A stretch of DNA of 64,000 bases from contig NZ_VWXX01000009.1 in assembly GCF_008632335.1 (NCBI RefSeq), positions 34,287-98,286 of the forward strand, given 5' to 3'. Below are positions 1 through 8,537 of the stretch, piece after piece (position 1 is the first letter of the stretch; every line of letters starts with the position of its first letter). The notes beneath the pieces are model-generated. The model searched no databases. It saw only the letters and a list, made by a program, of their open reading frames with translations, and was not told the origin of the DNA. Source of the DNA: Thiohalocapsa marina. Lineage in GTDB: Bacteria; Pseudomonadota; Gammaproteobacteria; Chromatiales; Chromatiaceae. The position numbers were made by a program, and so were the translations under genes.

Positions 1-264
1 GGCGACGGCATGGGCGACATGTTCAGTGACATGTTCGGTGATGGCTACGGCGACTTCAACATGAGCATGTCCGGTGGTGGTCGCGGCTGGGGTCGTGGTC
101 GCGGTTATGGCTACGGTCGCGGTTACGGCTACGGCTATGAAAACCCGTACTACGGCTACGGCTACCCCTACTACGGCGCCCCCTACGGCGGTTATGGCTA
201 TCCGTACGGCGCTCCGGTTGCCCCGGTTGCTCCCGCTGCACCGGCCCAGCCAGAAGCGAAGTAA
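1..264 (+). CDS. Gly/Tyr-rich protein, sulfur globule protein-like (C-terminal part)
   Basis: Only the C-terminal 87 codons are in the window; the reading frame is open from base 1, so the true start and any signal peptide lie upstream. The protein is almost entirely Gly, Tyr, Arg and Pro, with [16 protein letters not shown] runs, followed by a Pro/Ala tail ([12 protein letters not shown]). This composition is typical of the small envelope proteins (Sgp) that coat sulfur globules in Chromatiaceae and related sulfur oxidisers. The ATG at base 10 is internal to the open frame and need not be the start. Low-complexity Gly/Tyr proteins can have other roles, so the family assignment is by composition only. 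An intrinsic terminator follows 50 bases downstream. Confidence 0.55.
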   Translation, partial: GDGMGDMFSDMFGDGYGDFNMSMSGGGRGWGRGRGYGYGRGYGYGYENPYYGYGYPYYGAPYGGYGYPYGAPVAPVAPAAPAQPEAK

Positions 265-314
265 GCAGTCATCCGGCGCGCGCCCCGACCCTGTCGGGGA
301 CCACCGCACTGCCC

Positions 315-353
315 AAAACGCCCGGGATCCTCATGGATTCCCGGGCGTTTTTT
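315..353 (+). terminator. Intrinsic terminator after the sulfur-globule-like gene
   Basis: A GC-rich inverted repeat (arms built on AACGCCCGGGA and TCCCGGGCGTT, loop around TCAT) is followed by a T tract. It lies 50 bases after the stop of the Gly/Tyr-rich gene and before the 3' end of the leftward PAP2 gene. The A-rich left flank means it could also work for the opposite strand. Confidence 0.85.
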
Positions 354-371
354 GTTTCGGTCTCGTGCAGA

Positions 372-899
372 TCAGATCACCAGCAGCAGGCTGGACCAGC
401 CGAGGGCCAGCCCGACCACGGACGCGACCACCACGTCACTGGGATAGTGCAGGCCGAGCACCACCCGCGACGCCGCCACCAGCAGCGTGAAGGGCACCAG
501 CAGCCAGGCCAGGGCGGGATAGTAGAACAGCGCTACGGTGGAAAAGCTCACCGCGTGCAGAGTGTGGCCGGATGGGAAACTATAGCGATCCAGCGGCGGC
601 ACGCCGGCGGTGATGTCCAGGTCGTAATGGCACGGGCGCACGCGCTGGGTCATGCCCTTCAGCCGCTTGTACAGCAGCAGCGCCACACCGCCGGTGAGCA
701 GCATGTGCAACGCTGCCTCCAGCCCGTAGAGGCCATCGACCAGGGGCATCACCGCCATCAGGCTATACCAGAAGACGCCGTTTCCGAGCCGACTCACAAG
801 CGCAAACGGCCGGAAAAACCAACGCTGCCGCGTCGACTGGCTCCAGCGCCGGCACACCGGCGTCTCAAGTTCATTCAGCAGCCGCAGCCATGCTTTCAT
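372..899 (-). CDS. PAP2-family membrane phosphatase
   Basis: About 175 residues with several membrane segments and the three PAP2 signature motifs in order: KRLKGMTQRVRP (KX6RP), PSGHT, and SRVVLGLHYPSDV (SRX5HX3D). Such enzymes remove phosphate from phosphatidic acid, undecaprenyl diphosphate or similar lipids, with the active site at the periplasmic face. The ATG at 899 is preferred over the one at 920 because a GGAGG lies about 6 bases before it on the minus strand. The gene starts inside the 3' end of the glycosyltransferase and is last in the olsB-olsA-GT-PAP2 operon. That context suggests it makes diacylglycerol from phosphatidate for phosphorus-free lipids, but the substrate is inferred. 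Confidence 0.85.
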   Translation of the reverse strand: MKAWLRLLNELETPVCRRWSQSTRQRWFFRPFALVSRLGNGVFWYSLMAVMPLVDGLYGLEAALHMLLTGGVALLLYKRLKGMTQRVRPCHYDLDITAGVPPLDRYSFPSGHTLHAVSFSTVALFYYPALAWLLVPFTLLVAASRVVLGLHYPSDVVVASVVGLALGWSSLLLVI

Positions 900-2097
900 G
901 CTTGCCTCCGCTCCCGGCATGATGCCGTATCGCCTCCAGCAGTCGCCGCTCGACCGACTCGATGACGCGATCCCAACTCAAGGTTTCTGCCGTTGCCCGC
1001 GCCGCCCTGCCCAGGCGCCGCAAGCGGTGGCCGTCTGCGGCGACGGCCACCGCCGCATCGACGAAGGCCTGGTCGCAGCCCATGGGCACCACAACGCCAT
1101 TGCACCAGGATGAAACATACTCGTGCGCGGCCGCATCATCAAACGCCACCACCGCGAGACCGCTCGCCATGGCCTCGGTGACCACGTTACCGAAGGTCTC
1201 CGTCAGGCTCGGAAAGATAAAGCAGTCTGCCGAGGCATAGTGGCGGGCGAGCTCCGCCCCGACCCGGGCTCCGGCAAAGACGTGCTCCGGGTGCTCCCGG
1301 CGCACCGCCTCCAGCGCCGGCCCGTCGCCGACGAAGACGCATCGGGTCCCGGGCTGGCGCTGCGTGATGGCGGCAAAGGCACGCACCGCCAGACCGATGT
1401 TCTTCTCGGCGGCGATGCGGCCTACGTACAGCGCCACCACGGAATCCTCATCGCAGCCCCAGGATCGACGCAAGGCTGCGCAGCGTCGCGCCGGCGAAAA
1501 CAGCTGCGTATCCACCCCGCGACCGAATACCCGCACATTGCGGAAACCGTCGTCATGCAGCCGGTGCTCCAGCGTCCGGGTCGGCACCAGGGTACCGTCG
1601 GAACGGTTGTGGAACTGCCGCAGGGCACGCATGATCGGCCGCATCAGCAGACCGAAGCCGTAGTGCCGGCTGTATTGATGAAACTGGGTGTGGAACCCGG
1701 TCAGCACCGCGATGTCGAGGGTGCACGCCGCATGCAGCGCCGCATGTCCCAGGGGCCCCTGCGTCGCGACATAGACCACGTCCGGCCGGCATCGGCGCCA
1801 ACGCCGGCGCAGTCGCCGGTACACCGGCAGGCCGAAACGCAGGCCGCGATATCCGGGAATCGGCAGGCCGGGCACCAGCAGCTGCTCCGCTTCCGGTCCG
1901 GGCCCGGCAACCACCCGCTCGACGCCCTGCCGCGGGCGAATGACCGATACCGAATGGCCCCGGGCCACCAGTCCATCGGCCAGTTGACGCATGGTATTGG
2001 CAACGCCGTTGATCTCCGGCGGATAGGTCTCGGTGACCACGGCAATGGCCAGCCGCCTGCGCCCCTCGACCGCCGGGCAAGACAGCTCACGCGGCAT
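871..2097 (-). CDS. GT4-family glycosyltransferase (GDP-mannose-type / lipid glycosyltransferase)
   Basis: A 408-residue two-domain GT-B enzyme. The N-domain begins AIAVVTETYPPEINGVANT, typical of GT4 enzymes related to PimB/MgtA/SqdX. The C-domain has YVGRIAAEKNIGLAVRAF, the nucleotide-sugar loop, and the acidic motif SLTETFGNVVTEAMASG (EX7E). It probably moves a sugar from a nucleotide donor to a lipid acceptor at the inner membrane. The start at 2097 (MPRELS) overlaps the end of olsA by 11 bases; an upstream ATG at 2124 is possible. Its place between an acyltransferase pair and a PAP2 phosphatase suggests a diacylglycerol glycosyltransferase making a glycolipid. Donor and acceptor cannot be read from sequence. 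Confidence 0.8.
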   Translation of the reverse strand: MPRELSCPAVEGRRRLAIAVVTETYPPEINGVANTMRQLADGLVARGHSVSVIRPRQGVERVVAGPGPEAEQLLVPGLPIPGYRGLRFGLPVYRRLRRRWRRCRPDVVYVATQGPLGHAALHAACTLDIAVLTGFHTQFHQYSRHYGFGLLMRPIMRALRQFHNRSDGTLVPTRTLEHRLHDDGFRNVRVFGRGVDTQLFSPARRCAALRRSWGCDEDSVVALYVGRIAAEKNIGLAVRAFAAITQRQPGTRCVFVGDGPALEAVRREHPEHVFAGARVGAELARHYASADCFIFPSLTETFGNVVTEAMASGLAVVAFDDAAAHEYVSSWCNGVVVPMGCDQAFVDAAVAVAADGHRLRRLGRAARATAETLSWDRVIESVERRLLEAIRHHAGSGGKHESMAAAAE

Positions 2098-2950
2098 CGC
2101 GCCACCGCCCCGATGGCAACGCATCTGCCATCATGCCGAACTGCGCCGGGCGCGCCGCCTGGATAGTGGCCGGAGCCGGCCCCTGGCAGCCCGCCGGAGG
2201 CAGTCCGAGTTGCGCGCCAATGGCATCGCGCGCCGCCTCGGCCAGACCCCGCCGGTCGCGACCCGCGGAGTCGATGGGCGCGAGCCAGGTCACCCGAACA
2301 GACAAGCCCGGGTGCCGCAGGACCCGCAGCAGGTGACGCAACAGGTTGTCGTCGCCGACAAAGGGGGCCACCGCGTCCGGCGCCCCGTCATCGCCATAGC
2401 GGATCGCCACCGGCTGCACCCAGGGCGCGCCCGGCACCAGGGCCGCGGCGAACAGCCGGGGATGGAACGGCAACAGGCGTCGTCCGTCTGTGGTCGTGCC
2501 TTCCGGAAACATCACCATCGACCGCCCGGACCGGACCACCGCGGCCAACTGCTGACCCGCCGCTGCCGTCTGGTGCGCGCCGCGGCGCAGGAAGACAGTG
2601 CCGGCCAGCAGCGACATCCGGCCGACCAGCGGCCAGCGTCGCACCTCCGCCTTGGACAGGAAACCGACCTCGCCCAGGGCGCCGAGCACCGGGATGTCCA
2701 GCCAGGAGACGTGATTGGCCACCAGCAGCGCCGGATGAGCCGGTTCGCCCCGCGCCTCGACCCGCAGCGCCAGACATCGACACAACCGGCGATGCCACCA
2801 GCACACCAGGCCCGGCAGCCAGTCGCACCGCAGCCCCAGGCGACGCAGCAGGGCGACGCCAAGGCCGACGACGGCGCCGGCCGCCAGATGCTCCGCCACG
2901 CGCAGGGCGCGCCAGAGGGCGACGGCGGGATTCAGCCCTGAGCTTCGCAT
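2087..2950 (-). CDS. olsA: 1-acyl-sn-glycerol-3-phosphate acyltransferase-like protein, probable OlsA
   Basis: PlsC-family acyltransferase of about 287 residues. NHVSWLD supplies the NHX4D catalytic motif and FPEGTTTDG the substrate-binding motif; a hydrophobic N-terminus anchors it to the inner membrane. It follows olsB by 13 bases when started at 2950 (MRSSGLNP); a longer start at 3001 would overlap olsB. Next to an OlsB-type N-acyltransferase, the expected job is O-acylation of lyso-ornithine lipid to ornithine lipid. PlsC-like activity on lysophosphatidate is the alternative, since the two cannot be separated by motif. The C-terminal 50 residues are Ala/Pro/Gly-rich and poorly conserved. 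Confidence 0.8.
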   Translation of the reverse strand: MRSSGLNPAVALWRALRVAEHLAAGAVVGLGVALLRRLGLRCDWLPGLVCWWHRRLCRCLALRVEARGEPAHPALLVANHVSWLDIPVLGALGEVGFLSKAEVRRWPLVGRMSLLAGTVFLRRGAHQTAAAGQQLAAVVRSGRSMVMFPEGTTTDGRRLLPFHPRLFAAALVPGAPWVQPVAIRYGDDGAPDAVAPFVGDDNLLRHLLRVLRHPGLSVRVTWLAPIDSAGRDRRGLAEAARDAIGAQLGLPPAGCQGPAPATIQAARPAQFGMMADALPSGRWRDAA

Positions 2951-2963
2951 GCCGGGTTCGCGC

Positions 2964-3731
2964 TCAGCATTCCGGCACGCGGGTGAGGAAATGCCGGGCA
3001 TAGACCGGATCGATGCGATTCACGTCCAGCAGCATGAGCACATCGGCAACCTTGAAATCGGGATCGCGACAGGGCTCGCCGCAGGCCCGGGCGCCAAGTC
3101 GCAGATAGGCCTTGAGCAGCGGCGGCAGCGGCGCGTCAAGCACATCCTCGCAGACGCCGGAGTGTAACAGTGGCCGCCGCGGCGTAACACGCATGGAAGG
3201 CGGGGCCATCCCCTGCCGTCGCAAGCGGTTCATGATGGCCGCGGCCTGATAGTCACTCTCGCCCAACGGCACAGAGGCGCAGCCGAACAGATGGTCGATA
3301 CCATGCAGCCGGATATAGCCGGCGATTCCCGACCAGAGCACCGCAATGGCGGACCCCTGCCGATAATCCGGGGCGATGCAGGTGCGCCCCACCTCGAGCA
3401 CCCGGCCAGGGAGCGAGGGAATGGGCCCGAGGTCGAACTCGCTCTCGGAGTAGAAGCGCCCCAGCCGGCACGCGACGGCCCCGCTGAGCAGCCGCGTGCA
3501 ACCCACCACCTGCCCGCTCTGGGTCTCGCGCACCAGCAGATGATGGCAGTGGTCGTCGAATGCGTCGACATCCAGGCCCTGGGCCGCGCTTGGCAACGCC
3601 GCGCCGAGTTCCAGCGCGAATACCCGATAACGCAGGGCCTGCGCCTCGCGCACCGCGTCCGGCCCGTCGGCCAGTTCAACGAACAGACGCTGACCGCGTT
3701 TCGCGGGCAGCGCCGATACCGATGCTCCCAT
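2964..3731 (-). CDS. olsB: Ornithine N-acyltransferase-like protein (OlsB, GNAT/'putative hemolysin' family)
   Basis: A 255-residue member of the GNAT-like family often labelled putative hemolysin. It has LRYRVFALELG near the N-terminus, the FDDHCHHLLVRE block, the acetyl-CoA/acyl-ACP-binding-type segment VLEVGRTCIAPDYRQGSAI, and a C-terminal YLRLGARACGEPCRDPDF motif. OlsB enzymes transfer a 3-hydroxyacyl group from ACP to the alpha-amino group of ornithine, giving lyso-ornithine lipid. The neighbour downstream is an OlsA-type acyltransferase, the classic partner. ATG at 3731 follows a GAGGGGTGAG purine stretch. It is first gene of the four-gene lipid operon and lies behind a possible PhoB-controlled promoter. 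Confidence 0.85.
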   Translation of the reverse strand: MGASVSALPAKRGQRLFVELADGPDAVREAQALRYRVFALELGAALPSAAQGLDVDAFDDHCHHLLVRETQSGQVVGCTRLLSGAVACRLGRFYSESEFDLGPIPSLPGRVLEVGRTCIAPDYRQGSAIAVLWSGIAGYIRLHGIDHLFGCASVPLGESDYQAAAIMNRLRRQGMAPPSMRVTPRRPLLHSGVCEDVLDAPLPPLLKAYLRLGARACGEPCRDPDFKVADVLMLLDVNRIDPVYARHFLTRVPEC

Positions 3732-3835
3732 CCGCTCACCCCTCTGCCTGTTCTTTCCGTCGCCAGAACCTGCCAGCCGACGGCAATCTCCGCGGCGACC
3801 GGCATGCGCGGGACACCCCGGCGCATCGAGGGGGA

Positions 3836-3891
3836 AGCATAGAGAAGGTTTGTGTCAGTGCGGTTTGGGGCCGGTGACGAAATCGTGAATC
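3836..3891 (-). promoter_or_regulatory. Possible PhoB-controlled promoter of the olsB operon
   Basis: On the minus strand four heptamers follow each other at 11 bp intervals: GATTCAC, TCGTCAC, CCCAAAC and CTGACAC. Ten bases later comes TATGCT (3836-3841) as a -10 box. The first two heptamers match the Pho-box half-site with its conserved TCA; the third is poor. The spacing to the -10 is the one used in PhoB promoters, where the last heptamer replaces the -35. The leader to olsB would be about 100 bases. Confidence 0.4.
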
Positions 3892-3904
3892 CGCGCGCCG
3901 GCGC

Positions 3905-4558
3905 TCAGCGCAGCGACAGGATCGGCCAGCCACGCTCCCGGGCCACGTCGGCCAGGTGCGGATCGGGATCCACCGCCACAGGGTTGTCCACCGTCTCCAG
4001 CAGCGGCACGTCGTTGATCGAGTCGCTGTAGAAATGGCTGTCGCGCAGGTCTTCGTCGCGCTCCTCGAGCCATTGCCGCAGCCGCTCCACCTTACCCTGC
4101 TGAAAGGCCGGCGTACCGGCCACGGCCCCGGTGTAGCGGCCGTCGGCGAATTCGGGCTCGGTGGCGATCAGGTGCGGCACGCCGTAGCGTTCGGCGATGG
4201 GGGTGGTGACGAAGGCATTGGTGGCGGTGATGATCAGCAGCGTATCTCCCGCCTCGCGGTGCCGGGCGATCAGCGCATGTGCCGCCGCCAGCATGATTGG
4301 CTCGATGCGCTGGCGCACGAACTCGGCCCGCCACTGCAGCAGGTCATCCAGCGTATGCTCGCTCAACGGCCGCAGGGCGAAACGCAGAAAGGCATCGATG
4401 TCCAGCCTGCCTTCCCGGTAGTCGGCGTAGAAGCGGGCATTCGCGGCCTCGTAGCCCTCGCCATCCACCACGCCGCGCTCGACCAGGTGCTGCCCCCACA
4501 GGTAATCGGAATCACCGGCGATCAGGGTGTTATCGAGATCAAAGATGGCGAGGGCCAT
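3905..4558 (-). CDS. HAD-superfamily (subclass IB) hydrolase
   Basis: 217 residues, phosphoserine-phosphatase-like. Motif I is FDLDNT (nucleophile Asp7), motif II IITATN, motif III around QQGKV, and motif IV YSDSINDVPLL supplies the metal-binding acidic pair. The start at 4558 has CTGGAG a few bases upstream and places motif I at the usual distance from the N-terminus. The same HAD gene lies beside rppH and ptsP in Pseudomonas and many gammaproteobacteria, so the divergent arrangement is conserved. The substrate is a small phosphate ester of unknown identity. Confidence 0.85.
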   Translation of the reverse strand: MALAIFDLDNTLIAGDSDYLWGQHLVERGVVDGEGYEAANARFYADYREGRLDIDAFLRFALRPLSEHTLDDLLQWRAEFVRQRIEPIMLAAAHALIARHREAGDTLLIITATNAFVTTPIAERYGVPHLIATEPEFADGRYTGAVAGTPAFQQGKVERLRQWLEERDEDLRDSHFYSDSINDVPLLETVDNPVAVDPDPHLADVARERGWPILSLR

Positions 4559-4749
4559 GCTCCACTCCAGGGTAAGTATTGGTACGGAAGGCGGCGCCGG
4601 CCAGTATAGCAGCTCGCGCTCCGGGCCGATTCCGAGCCGATTCCGGGCCAGCCGGGCCGAGAGCACCGGATCGCTCGAGGACGACGCTGATTTGCCGAGG
4701 GCGCGCCGGTTGTGGAAAAATGTCGACAAGCTCAATGAGGTACGTCACC

Positions 4750-5313
4750 TTGATAGACCGGGACGGTTTCAGGCCAAACGTCGGCATCATTCTCAGCAAT
4801 GCCGAACGCAGACTCTTCTGGGGTCGGCGCGTGGGCCAGAATGCGTGGCAATTCCCCCAGGGCGGCATCAAGACCGACGAGAGCCCGCTGGAGGCCATGT
4901 ACCGGGAGCTGGAAGAAGAGGTCGGCCTGCGCCCCCGCCAGGTCACCGTGCTGGGCTCCACCCGGGGCTGGTTGCGCTACCGTCTGCCCAGACGCTACAT
5001 CCGGCGCCACTGCGGTCCGATCTGCATCGGCCAGAAACAGGTCTGGTACATGCTGCGCGTGGACTGCGCCGAGGGCGACTTCTGCCTCGACCGGTCCGAA
5101 AAACCGGAATTCGACGCCTGGCGCTGGGTGCGCTACTGGTATCCGCTGCGAGAGGTGGTCTACTTCAAGCGGCGGGTCTACGAACAGGCCTTGCAGGAAC
5201 TGGCGCCACTGCTCTATCCGGAGGGGGCGCCGCCAGCTGCCGAGCCGGACGCCGGCGCCCCCCCACAACAACGACGCGAGGCCCATCGTGCCGGTTACCT
5301 GCGCCGACGCTGA
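4750..5313 (+). CDS. rppH: RNA pyrophosphohydrolase
   Basis: Nudix enzyme that removes pyrophosphate from 5'-triphosphorylated mRNA and so licenses RNase E decay. The Nudix box [20 protein letters not shown] (followed by VGL) is complete. The E. coli protein begins MIDDDGYRPNVG; here the equivalent residues [11 protein letters not shown] follow a TTG codon at 4750, with GAGG 9 bases before it, so a TTG start is favoured. An ATG at 4735 is possible but has no clear ribosome site. At about 187 residues it is slightly longer than E. coli RppH because of a Pro/Ala-rich tail. ptsP follows after 116 bases, as in many gammaproteobacteria. Confidence 0.9.
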   Translation: MIDRDGFRPNVGIILSNAERRLFWGRRVGQNAWQFPQGGIKTDESPLEAMYRELEEEVGLRPRQVTVLGSTRGWLRYRLPRRYIRRHCGPICIGQKQVWYMLRVDCAEGDFCLDRSEKPEFDAWRWVRYWYPLREVVYFKRRVYEQALQELAPLLYPEGAPPAAEPDAGAPPQQRREAHRAGYLRRR

Positions 5314-5429
5314 AGCGCTGCCGATGCCCGTCGCGGACCGCCGCCCCGCACCACGGCCGGCCGCAAGGATCCCATGATGTACCGCCTTAGGCCGGTTCCG
5401 CGAGCAGCAACCGCGGGCCTGGAGCCTCC

Positions 5430-7694
5430 ATGCTAGAGCCCCTGCGCCGGATCGTCCAAGCCGTCAATCGTGCCGGCTCCCTCGAAGAAGCCCTGCAGAT
5501 CATTGTCAGCGGCGTCAAGCAGGCCGTCGGCGCCGATGTCTGTTCCGTCTATCTCACCGACGACGACAGCCGCGAGCACGTGCTGCGCGCCACCGACGGC
5601 CTGGAGTCCGACGCCGTGGGCCTGGTGCGACTGCCGCTGAACCGCGGCCTGATCGGCTGGGTGGCGGAACGCGCAGACATCGTCAACGTAGACGACGCCG
5701 ACTCCCACCCCTGCTACCTGTACGTGCCCGACACCGGCGAGGCCAGCTTCCACGGCTTTCTCGGTGTCCCCATCCTGCAGAACCGGCGCGTGCTCGGCGT
5801 GCTGGTGCTGCGCCAGCGCCAGGCCAGGTGCTTCGACGACGACACCGTCAGCTTCGTCATCACGCTGGCGGCGCAACTGGCCGCCGCCATCGCACTGGCG
5901 CGCAGCACCGGCGAACTCGCCGTGGTGCCACAACAGCCCAGGCTGCCGAACCGCTTCCTCGCCGGCCTGTCCGCATCGCCCGGCATCGGCTTCGGCCATG
6001 CCTACGTGGTCTATCCCACCGCCGATCTCGATGCGGTGCCGGACAAGCCGGTCGCCGATCCGCAGGCGGAGGCGGAGGCGTTCGTCACCGCCGTGGCGGA
6101 TGTGGCCCGCGACATCGACGCCTTTGCCACGCGCATCGGCAGCGCGTTGCGCGACGAGGATCGCGCCCTGTTCGATGCCTGGCGGCTGATGCTGGAGAGC
6201 GAATCACTGATCGACGATACCCTGGCGCGCATCCGTGCCGGCAACTGGGCCCAGGGCGCGCTGCGGGCCACTATCGCGGAACACGTGGCCATCTTCGACC
6301 AGATGGACGACCTCTACCTGCGCGAGCGCGGCTCCGACGTGCGCGACCTCGGCCGCCAGGTGCTGATGCGGCTGCAGAACCGCAAGGCCACCGACAATCC
6401 CTATCCGGAGCGCACCATCCTGGTGGGCGACGAGATCAGCGCCATGCAGATCGCCGAGGTGCCGCGGGAGCGCCTGGCCGGCATCGTCAGCACCACAGGC
6501 TCTGGCTCGTCGCACATGGCGATCCTGGCCCGGGGCATGGGCGTGCCGGCGGCCATGGGCGTGGCCGAACTGCCGGTCAGCCGCATCGAGGGCCGCGAGA
6601 TGATCGTGGACGGCTACCGCGGCCGGGTCTATGTGTCGCCATCGCCATCGATCTGCGCCGAATATGAGCGGCTGGCCAAGGACGACCGCGACCTGTCGGC
6701 AGAACTCGACGCCCTGCGCGGACTGCCGTCGCAGACCACCGACGGCGTTCGCCTGCCGCTGTTCCTCAACACCGGCCTGGTGTCGGAGCAACGCCCCCTG
6801 GGCATTGAGGAGTCCGCCGGCATCGGCCTCTACCGCACCGAGCTGCCGTTTCTGGTGCGCGACCGCTTCCCCAGCGAGAACGAGCAGTTACGCAACTACC
6901 GCGCAGTGCTGGAGACCTTTGCCCCGCGCCCGGTGACCATCCGCACCCTGGACATCGGCGGCGACAAGCCGCTGCCCTATTTTCCGGTGCAGGAGTCGAA
7001 CCCCTTCCTCGGCTGGCGCGGCATCCGCATCACCCGCGACCACCCGGAGATCTTCATCACCCAGGTGCGGGCCATGCTGCGCGCCGCGGTGGGGCTGGGC
7101 AACCTGCGGCTGTTGCTGCCCATGGTGACCACGGTGGAGGAGGTCGACGACGCCCTGCTGCTGATCCAGCGCGCCTGCGACGAACTGGCGGACGAGGGTA
7201 TCGACGCCGCGATGCCGCCGGTGGGGGTCATGATCGAGGTGCCGGCGGCCGTCTACCAGGCCGACGCCATCGCCCGCCGAGTGTCCTTCCTGTCGGTGGG
7301 TACCAACGACCTCACCCAGTACCTGCTGGCGGTGGACCGCAACAATGCCCACGTCGCCTCGCTCTACGACGAACTGCACCCGGCGGTGCTACGGGCACTG
7401 ATGACCATTGTCGCCGGTGCCCGGCTCTACGGCTGCGAGGTCAGTGTCTGCGGCGAGATGGCCGGCGACCCACTGGCGGCCGTGCTGCTGCTCGGCATCG
7501 GCGTGCACAACCTCAGCATGAGCGCCGGCAGCCTGCTGCGCGTCAAGGGCGTGATCCGCAGCATGAGCCGGGCCCGCTCCCGCGAACTGCTGCGGGTGGC
7601 GCTGCAATGCGAGACCGGCCAGGCCGTGCGCCACCTGCTCACCGACGCCCTGGAAGAGGTCGGCCTGGGCGGCCTGGTGCGGCCGGGGCGTTAG
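5430..7694 (+). CDS. ptsP: Phosphoenolpyruvate-protein phosphotransferase, nitrogen PTS enzyme I
   Basis: 754-residue EI(Ntr). It carries an N-terminal GAF domain (about residues 15-155), then the PEP-utilising N-domain and mobile domain, with the phosphorylated histidine in SGSSHMAILARGMGVPA (His362). The C-terminal TIM-barrel PEP-binding domain includes GGDKPLPYF, GWRGIR and VGTNDLTQY. It takes phosphate from PEP to NPr in the regulatory nitrogen PTS, with the GAF domain as a sensor. ATG at 5430 follows GGAG. NPr and EIIA(Ntr) are not encoded in this window. Confidence 0.95.
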   Translation: MLEPLRRIVQAVNRAGSLEEALQIIVSGVKQAVGADVCSVYLTDDDSREHVLRATDGLESDAVGLVRLPLNRGLIGWVAERADIVNVDDADSHPCYLYVPDTGEASFHGFLGVPILQNRRVLGVLVLRQRQARCFDDDTVSFVITLAAQLAAAIALARSTGELAVVPQQPRLPNRFLAGLSASPGIGFGHAYVVYPTADLDAVPDKPVADPQAEAEAFVTAVADVARDIDAFATRIGSALRDEDRALFDAWRLMLESESLIDDTLARIRAGNWAQGALRATIAEHVAIFDQMDDLYLRERGSDVRDLGRQVLMRLQNRKATDNPYPERTILVGDEISAMQIAEVPRERLAGIVSTTGSGSSHMAILARGMGVPAAMGVAELPVSRIEGREMIVDGYRGRVYVSPSPSICAEYERLAKDDRDLSAELDALRGLPSQTTDGVRLPLFLNTGLVSEQRPLGIEESAGIGLYRTELPFLVRDRFPSENEQLRNYRAVLETFAPRPVTIRTLDIGGDKPLPYFPVQESNPFLGWRGIRITRDHPEIFITQVRAMLRAAVGLGNLRLLLPMVTTVEEVDDALLLIQRACDELADEGIDAAMPPVGVMIEVPAAVYQADAIARRVSFLSVGTNDLTQYLLAVDRNNAHVASLYDELHPAVLRALMTIVAGARLYGCEVSVCGEMAGDPLAAVLLLGIGVHNLSMSAGSLLRVKGVIRSMSRARSRELLRVALQCETGQAVRHLLTDALEEVGLGGLVRPGR

Positions 7695-7748
7695 GCCGCC
7701 GAGGCCCTGGCTCGCCTGCTGCCCCCTTTTGGAAAGACGCTGGTGTAT

Positions 7749-7780
7749 GCGGCATGTTCCGTGCGGGGCAGGACGCCCCG
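7749..7780 (+). repeat. Partial copy of the dispersed hairpin repeat
   Basis: The segment ...CATGTTCCGTGCGGGGCAGG... with a 6-bp hairpin (CGGGGC / GCCCCG) matches the first hairpin of the fuller copies at 8999 and 63202. It lies between ptsP and gloA. Only this part of the element is recognisable. Confidence 0.55.
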
Positions 7781-7823
7781 AGACGCGCTCTCCCCATCAT
7801 CACACTCAACTCAGGAATCCCTC

Positions 7824-8225
7824 ATGAGAATCCTCCACACCATGTTGCGCACCGGTCACCTCCAGCGCTCCATCGACTTCTACACCCAGGTGCTCGGGAT
7901 GCACCTGCTGCGCCAGAAGGACTACCCGGACGGCGAGTTCACGCTCGCCTTTCTCGGCTATGGCGAGGAGTCGGAGCACAGCGTCATCGAGCTGACCTAC
8001 AACTGGGGCGTGGATCACTACGAGCGGGGCACGGGCTACGGCCACATTGCGATCGAGGTCGAGGACGTCTACGCCGCCGTGGACCGGATCAAGGCGCTGG
8101 GCGGCACGATCCTGCGCGAAGCCGGCCCGATGAACGCGGGCACGACGATCATTGCGTTTGTCGAGGATCCCGACGGCTACCCGATCGAACTCATCGGCGC
8201 CAGACAGGTGGCGGGCGAGGGATGA
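7824..8225 (+). CDS. gloA: Lactoylglutathione lyase (glyoxalase I)
   Basis: 133 residues, the normal bacterial length. Metal ligands of the nickel-type enzyme are visible: His5 in MRILH, Glu in VIELTYN, His in GHIAIEVED, and Glu in YPIELI. It converts the hemithioacetal of methylglyoxal and glutathione to S-lactoylglutathione. ATG at 7824 follows AGGA. Its stop overlaps the start of a decayed DUF1810 gene in the ATGA manner, so the two were once co-translated. Confidence 0.95.
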   Translation: MRILHTMLRTGHLQRSIDFYTQVLGMHLLRQKDYPDGEFTLAFLGYGEESEHSVIELTYNWGVDHYERGTGYGHIAIEVEDVYAAVDRIKALGGTILREAGPMNAGTTIIAFVEDPDGYPIELIGARQVAGEG

Positions 8226-8537
8226 GCGAGCACTGCCAGGGGATGGCCACGTCGAACGATCCCCATGACCTGAACCGTTTCGTCGAGGCCCGGCGCGATC
8301 GCTACACCCAGGCGCTGGCGGAACTGCGCGACGGTTGCAAGCGCTTGCACTGGATGTGGTCCATCTTCCCGCAGATCGCCGGACGACCTGAAACTGTGCG
8401 CCAGCGCGGCGCTCTTCGCCCGCGTCTCGCCGCCGGGATCCGTATTCCACCAACTGCTGGAGCGGTATTCTGGCAATCGGCCTGATCAGCTGACGCTGGA
8501 GCGCCTATCGGCTGACTGCGGGCATGTCGCGCAGTGA
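8222..8537 (+). pseudogene. DUF1810 family gene with internal deletion and frame change
   Basis: From ATG 8222 the frame gives HDLNRFVEARRDRYTQALAE and HWMWSIFPQIAG, the start of a DUF1810 protein. Immediately after this, at about 8381, the family's C-terminal part continues in another frame (DDLKLCASAALFARV, then VFHQLLERYSGNRPDQLTLE) up to a stop at 8535-8537. Roughly 60-70 middle residues are missing. As read from the ATG, the product would be an 88-residue chimera ending at 8485. Function of intact DUF1810 proteins is not established. The deletion appears single and clean, which suggests recent loss. Confidence 0.75.
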
